Of a stretch of DNA of 64,000 nt, positions 61,733-64,000 are shown piece by piece. Both the position numbers and the translations under genes were made by a program. The DNA comes from JARYGU01 sp033795365. Its GTDB lineage: Bacteria > Pseudomonadota > Alphaproteobacteria > Rhizobiales > Rhizobiaceae. The first letter of the stretch is position 1. Each line of letters opens with the position of its first letter. Location of the stretch: assembly GCA_033795365.1 (NCBI GenBank), contig JARYGU010000012.1:104925-168924 (forward strand). Reading direction: 5' to 3'. Under the pieces are notes generated by a model. That model saw only the letters and a program-made list of their open reading frames with translations, had not been told where the DNA came from and searched no databases.

Positions 61733-63349
61733 GTGGAGAACTACGACTATATCGTCACAGGGGCTGGATCGGCTGGCTGCGTTATCGCCAATCGACTGAG
61801 TGAGGACTCAGCTGTCAACGTCCTGCTCCTCGAAGCGGGGAGCGAAGACTGGAACCCAATGATCCATATTCCGGGTGGGGTCGGCAAGCTGTTTGGTCCA
61901 GGTGTAAACTGGCGGTTCAGGACCGTGCCCCAGAGAAACCTCGACAATCGGGAGATCTGGTATCCACAAGGTAAGACGCTCGGCGGCTCAAGTTCGATCA
62001 ACGCGATGGTCTACATCCGGGGGCAGCGGGAAGACTATGACAACTGGGCCGCGCTCGGAAACGACGGCTGGAGTTATAACGAAGTGCTTCCGTACTTTCG
62101 CAAGTCGGAAGACAACGACCGCTTGGTCAACAAATACCACGGCGAAGGTGGGCCGCTCTGGGTATCCGATCAGGTGAGCCCGCACGAACTCTCCAAGGCA
62201 TTTGTACGTGCCTGCCAATCATGGGGGCTTCCCTACAACCCTGACTTCAATGGCGAGTCGCAGTATGGAGCGGGACTTTATCAGGTAACGTGCCGCGACG
62301 GTCGTCGGCGCAGTTCGGCTGTATCATACCTGAGGCCAGTAAGATTTCGGAAAAATCTCACTGTCATGACCGGGGCGCGGGCGATCCGTATCCTCATCGA
62401 AAGCGACCGCGCTGTTGGAGTCGAAGTCGCTCAAGGCCGATCGGTTCGCAAGATCCGATGCAGTGGGGAAGTCATTGTAACCAGCGGGGCAATCAACTCT
62501 CCGCGGCTGTTGATGCTCTCGGGCATTGGCAACGCCGACGAGCTGAAGAAAGTTGGAATCGAGCCAAAGTTTGATCTAAAGGGGGTCGGGAAGAATCTTC
62601 AGGACCATTTGTGCTCGAATGTTCATGTGACGTTGAAGGATTCGATCAGTTACGATGGTCAGGATCGTTTTCCCCAGGCCGTGCTCCATGGCTTGCGCTG
62701 GCTGCTATATCGGAATGGCCCGGCATCGTCCGTCGTTGTAGAGGGCGGCGCCTTCGCGTCAAGCGAAGGAAACGGAAGACCCGACATGCAGATCCACATA
62801 GCACCTGCGATGGTAGTCCATGGTGGTCAGACCCGTCTTGACGGTCATGGCTTCACAGTCAACACCACGTTTCTGAGGCCGCGCAGCGTCGGCAGCGTCG
62901 GCCTGCGCTCCTCTAACCCGGTCGATGAGCCGCTTATTGATCCGAACTATCACGGCGAGGCGAAAGATCGTGATATGTCCTTGACCTCGATCGAAGCAAC
63001 TCGAGAGATCCTCTCCCAGCCCGCGATCGCGAAATACATAAAGATCGAGCGCCTACCGGTCCCGGATGCAAAGTCTAAGCAGGACATCATGGCCTACGTT
63101 CGCCAATACGCTTGCTGCGACTATCATCCTGTTGGCACCTGCAAGATGGGGATAGACGATGATGCTGTAGTCGATCCGCAACTGCGAGCGCGAGGTATTC
63201 AGGGCCTTAGGGTTGCCGACTCTTCCATCATGCCAGTCTTGCTGAGCGGAAACACGAACGCGCCCACCATGATGATTGGCGAAAAGGCCGCAGACTTGAT
63301 CAAAGACGGTCGTTCAAAGAATGTCACGTCAAAGATTCATGCAGCCTGA
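61733..63349 (+). CDS. GMC-family FAD-dependent oxidoreductase 3
   Basis: 538-residue flavoprotein with VTGAGSAGCVIANRLSED, LGGSSSINAMVYIRG, TSGAINSPRLLMLSGIG, YHPVGTCKMG and SGNTNAPTMMIGEKAAD. It is closer to choline-dehydrogenase-like GMC 1 in its first half. GTG 61733 has GGGAGGA eight bases upstream; the longer frame from 61667 has no site. It is separated from the main operon by the HTH gene and has no copy of the GAAATCGATTTC operator, so its control may differ. Confidence 0.92.
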   Translation: MENYDYIVTGAGSAGCVIANRLSEDSAVNVLLLEAGSEDWNPMIHIPGGVGKLFGPGVNWRFRTVPQRNLDNREIWYPQGKTLGGSSSINAMVYIRGQREDYDNWAALGNDGWSYNEVLPYFRKSEDNDRLVNKYHGEGGPLWVSDQVSPHELSKAFVRACQSWGLPYNPDFNGESQYGAGLYQVTCRDGRRRSSAVSYLRPVRFRKNLTVMTGARAIRILIESDRAVGVEVAQGRSVRKIRCSGEVIVTSGAINSPRLLMLSGIGNADELKKVGIEPKFDLKGVGKNLQDHLCSNVHVTLKDSISYDGQDRFPQAVLHGLRWLLYRNGPASSVVVEGGAFASSEGNGRPDMQIHIAPAMVVHGGQTRLDGHGFTVNTTFLRPRSVGSVGLRSSNPVDEPLIDPNYHGEAKDRDMSLTSIEATREILSQPAIAKYIKIERLPVPDAKSKQDIMAYVRQYACCDYHPVGTCKMGIDDDAVVDPQLRARGIQGLRVADSSIMPVLLSGNTNAPTMMIGEKAADLIKDGRSKNVTSKIHAA

Positions 63350-63852
63350 TTTTGCTCCGAGGTAGTTGGGACAGCGTGACATGCCCCGGCTGGCTGCCAA
63401 GACTGCTGTAGAACCACCCGGCGTGACTGAGTGTTCCCTTGCTTTCCGCAAGTCGATGCCGATGTCATGGTCTGGCTGCATTCTCCCCATGACCCACCGC
63501 GAGCATCCTTACATCTGTGCTCGCGTGAAGACGCACGCCGTCTTACGTGTACGGCGACATCATCAGCATTTCGCCTGTTAAGCCGTGTAGGCGAAGGCGA
63601 CCTTTCAGCCCTCAGATGCGGGTTAACCGGTTCGTGTTCCTCAACCTTCCAATACTTCAGCCTCGGGAACCATCTTGGCGTAACGACTTCGCCTCAATCC
63701 CCTTTACCTGCGGGCTACGTCACCTGCCAGTTGACAGCAGGTCACTGCCGCTTGGGCTCATGCCCCCTCACAGCAGGGGGCAGGCAGGTCTTCACATCCT
63801 CCTTTCTCTTTGCATTCCAGTCATATGCCTCCCCGATTGGGGCGAGGCGCAC
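63350..63852 (-). mobile_element. Group II intron, 5' part only (ORF and 3' domains missing)
   Basis: On the minus strand the element starts GTGCGCC at 63852, the GUGYG 5' end of group II introns, directly after the codon for Tyr of a transposase. The following 480 bases have no long frame but many short hairpins (for example CCCCCTGCTGTGAGGGGG) and a domain-I-like end. Near 63360 the intron stops and the GMC 3 gene end begins, so its reverse-transcriptase ORF and domains V/VI are lost. It cannot splice as it stands. The exact 3' break is uncertain by some ten bases. Confidence 0.7.
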
Positions 63853-64000
63853 CGTAGGTAAAATCCGAAACCCAGAGCCTATTTGGCGCAGGGGCTTTGA
63901 ACTGCCGGTTCACGCGATCCAGTGGGCTCGGAGCCGTCTTGTCCGGAACCGTCGTGCGGATCGGCTTGCCCCGGATGATACCCTGAAGTTCCATCGATCG
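63853..64000 (-). pseudogene. IS3-family transposase OrfB fragment, interrupted by the intron
   Basis: Reading from the window edge, GIIRGKPIRTTVPDK, then LDRVNRQFKAPAPNRLWVSD and FTY is the integrase-core start of an IS3/IS407-group OrfB, including the first catalytic Asp. It runs in from outside the window and is cut at the codon after Tyr by the group II intron. The downstream exon is not present in this window. Confidence 0.85.

Noticed and set aside
1..64000. CRISPR array
   Set aside because: No run of regularly spaced direct repeats was seen; the only short repeats are the pair near 34168.

Overview
The window looks like an alphaproteobacterial replicon, most likely Hyphomicrobiales (Rhizobiaceae/Brucellaceae type). 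The evidence is high-GC coding sequence, rhizobial-style gene neighbourhoods (arcDABC, acetate kinase with a MaoC/phosphotransacylase fusion, HdeD and Usp proteins, Rbs-type sugar ABC operons with LacI control) and an 18-nt match to what I recall as the 3' end of alphaproteobacterial initiator tRNA. I cannot name the species.

Positions 1-33927 form a block for low-oxygen and stress energy metabolism. It holds a P-type cation ATPase (5' end outside the window), universal stress proteins, the arginine deiminase operon arcDABC on the minus strand, a CBS protein, a zinc alcohol dehydrogenase, an RbbA-like ABC exporter with its HlyD partner, a GltS glutamate carrier, phosphotransacylase and acetate kinase, HdeD, and a complete-looking Na+-NQR operon (nqrABCDEF-apbE-nqrM) followed by a CBS protein, a nitroreductase-like protein and a CaCA exchanger. 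A perfect FNR-type box precedes nqr and a 13/14 match precedes arcD. Arginine breakdown and acetyl phosphate both give ATP by substrate-level phosphorylation, which fits anoxic survival. Several genes are damaged: an in-frame TGA in usp, an in-frame TAG in nqrA, a frameshift in adh, and deletion remnants of phaC and fabI flanking an intact pta-ackA pair.

Positions 33928-40414 are a junction zone: the tRNA-fMet-like tail, IS3 and IS66 remnants, an IS481-family and an IS5-family element, and a lower-GC cassette of an alpha/beta hydrolase, a ThiF/E1-like adenylating enzyme and a FeeM/autoinducer-synthase-like N-acyltransferase. The hydrolase and the acyltransferase are each split by an IS; the E1-like gene is intact. 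This is the best candidate for an undescribed (biosynthetic) system.

Positions 40338-63349 are a catabolic regulon: thioesterase, aldehyde dehydrogenase, two CaiB-type CoA-transferases, enoyl-CoA hydratase, three GMC oxidoreductases, a Gfo/Idh-type dehydrogenase, glycerate 2-kinase, a DapA-family aldolase, an SDR, an Rbs-type sugar ABC transporter with a HAD phosphatase, a MaoC hydratase and a LacI regulator. Four LacI-type palindromes of the form GAAATCGATTTC lie in the three promoter regions that would drive these units. The substrate is unknown; a sugar or polyol joined to a carboxylic acid handled as a CoA thioester is a reasonable guess. A foreign unit (PD-(D/E)xK nuclease-like protein preceded by overlapping tiny ORFs) sits inside it.

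The right edge (63350-64000) is a truncated group II intron inserted in an IS3-family transposase gene that runs off the window.
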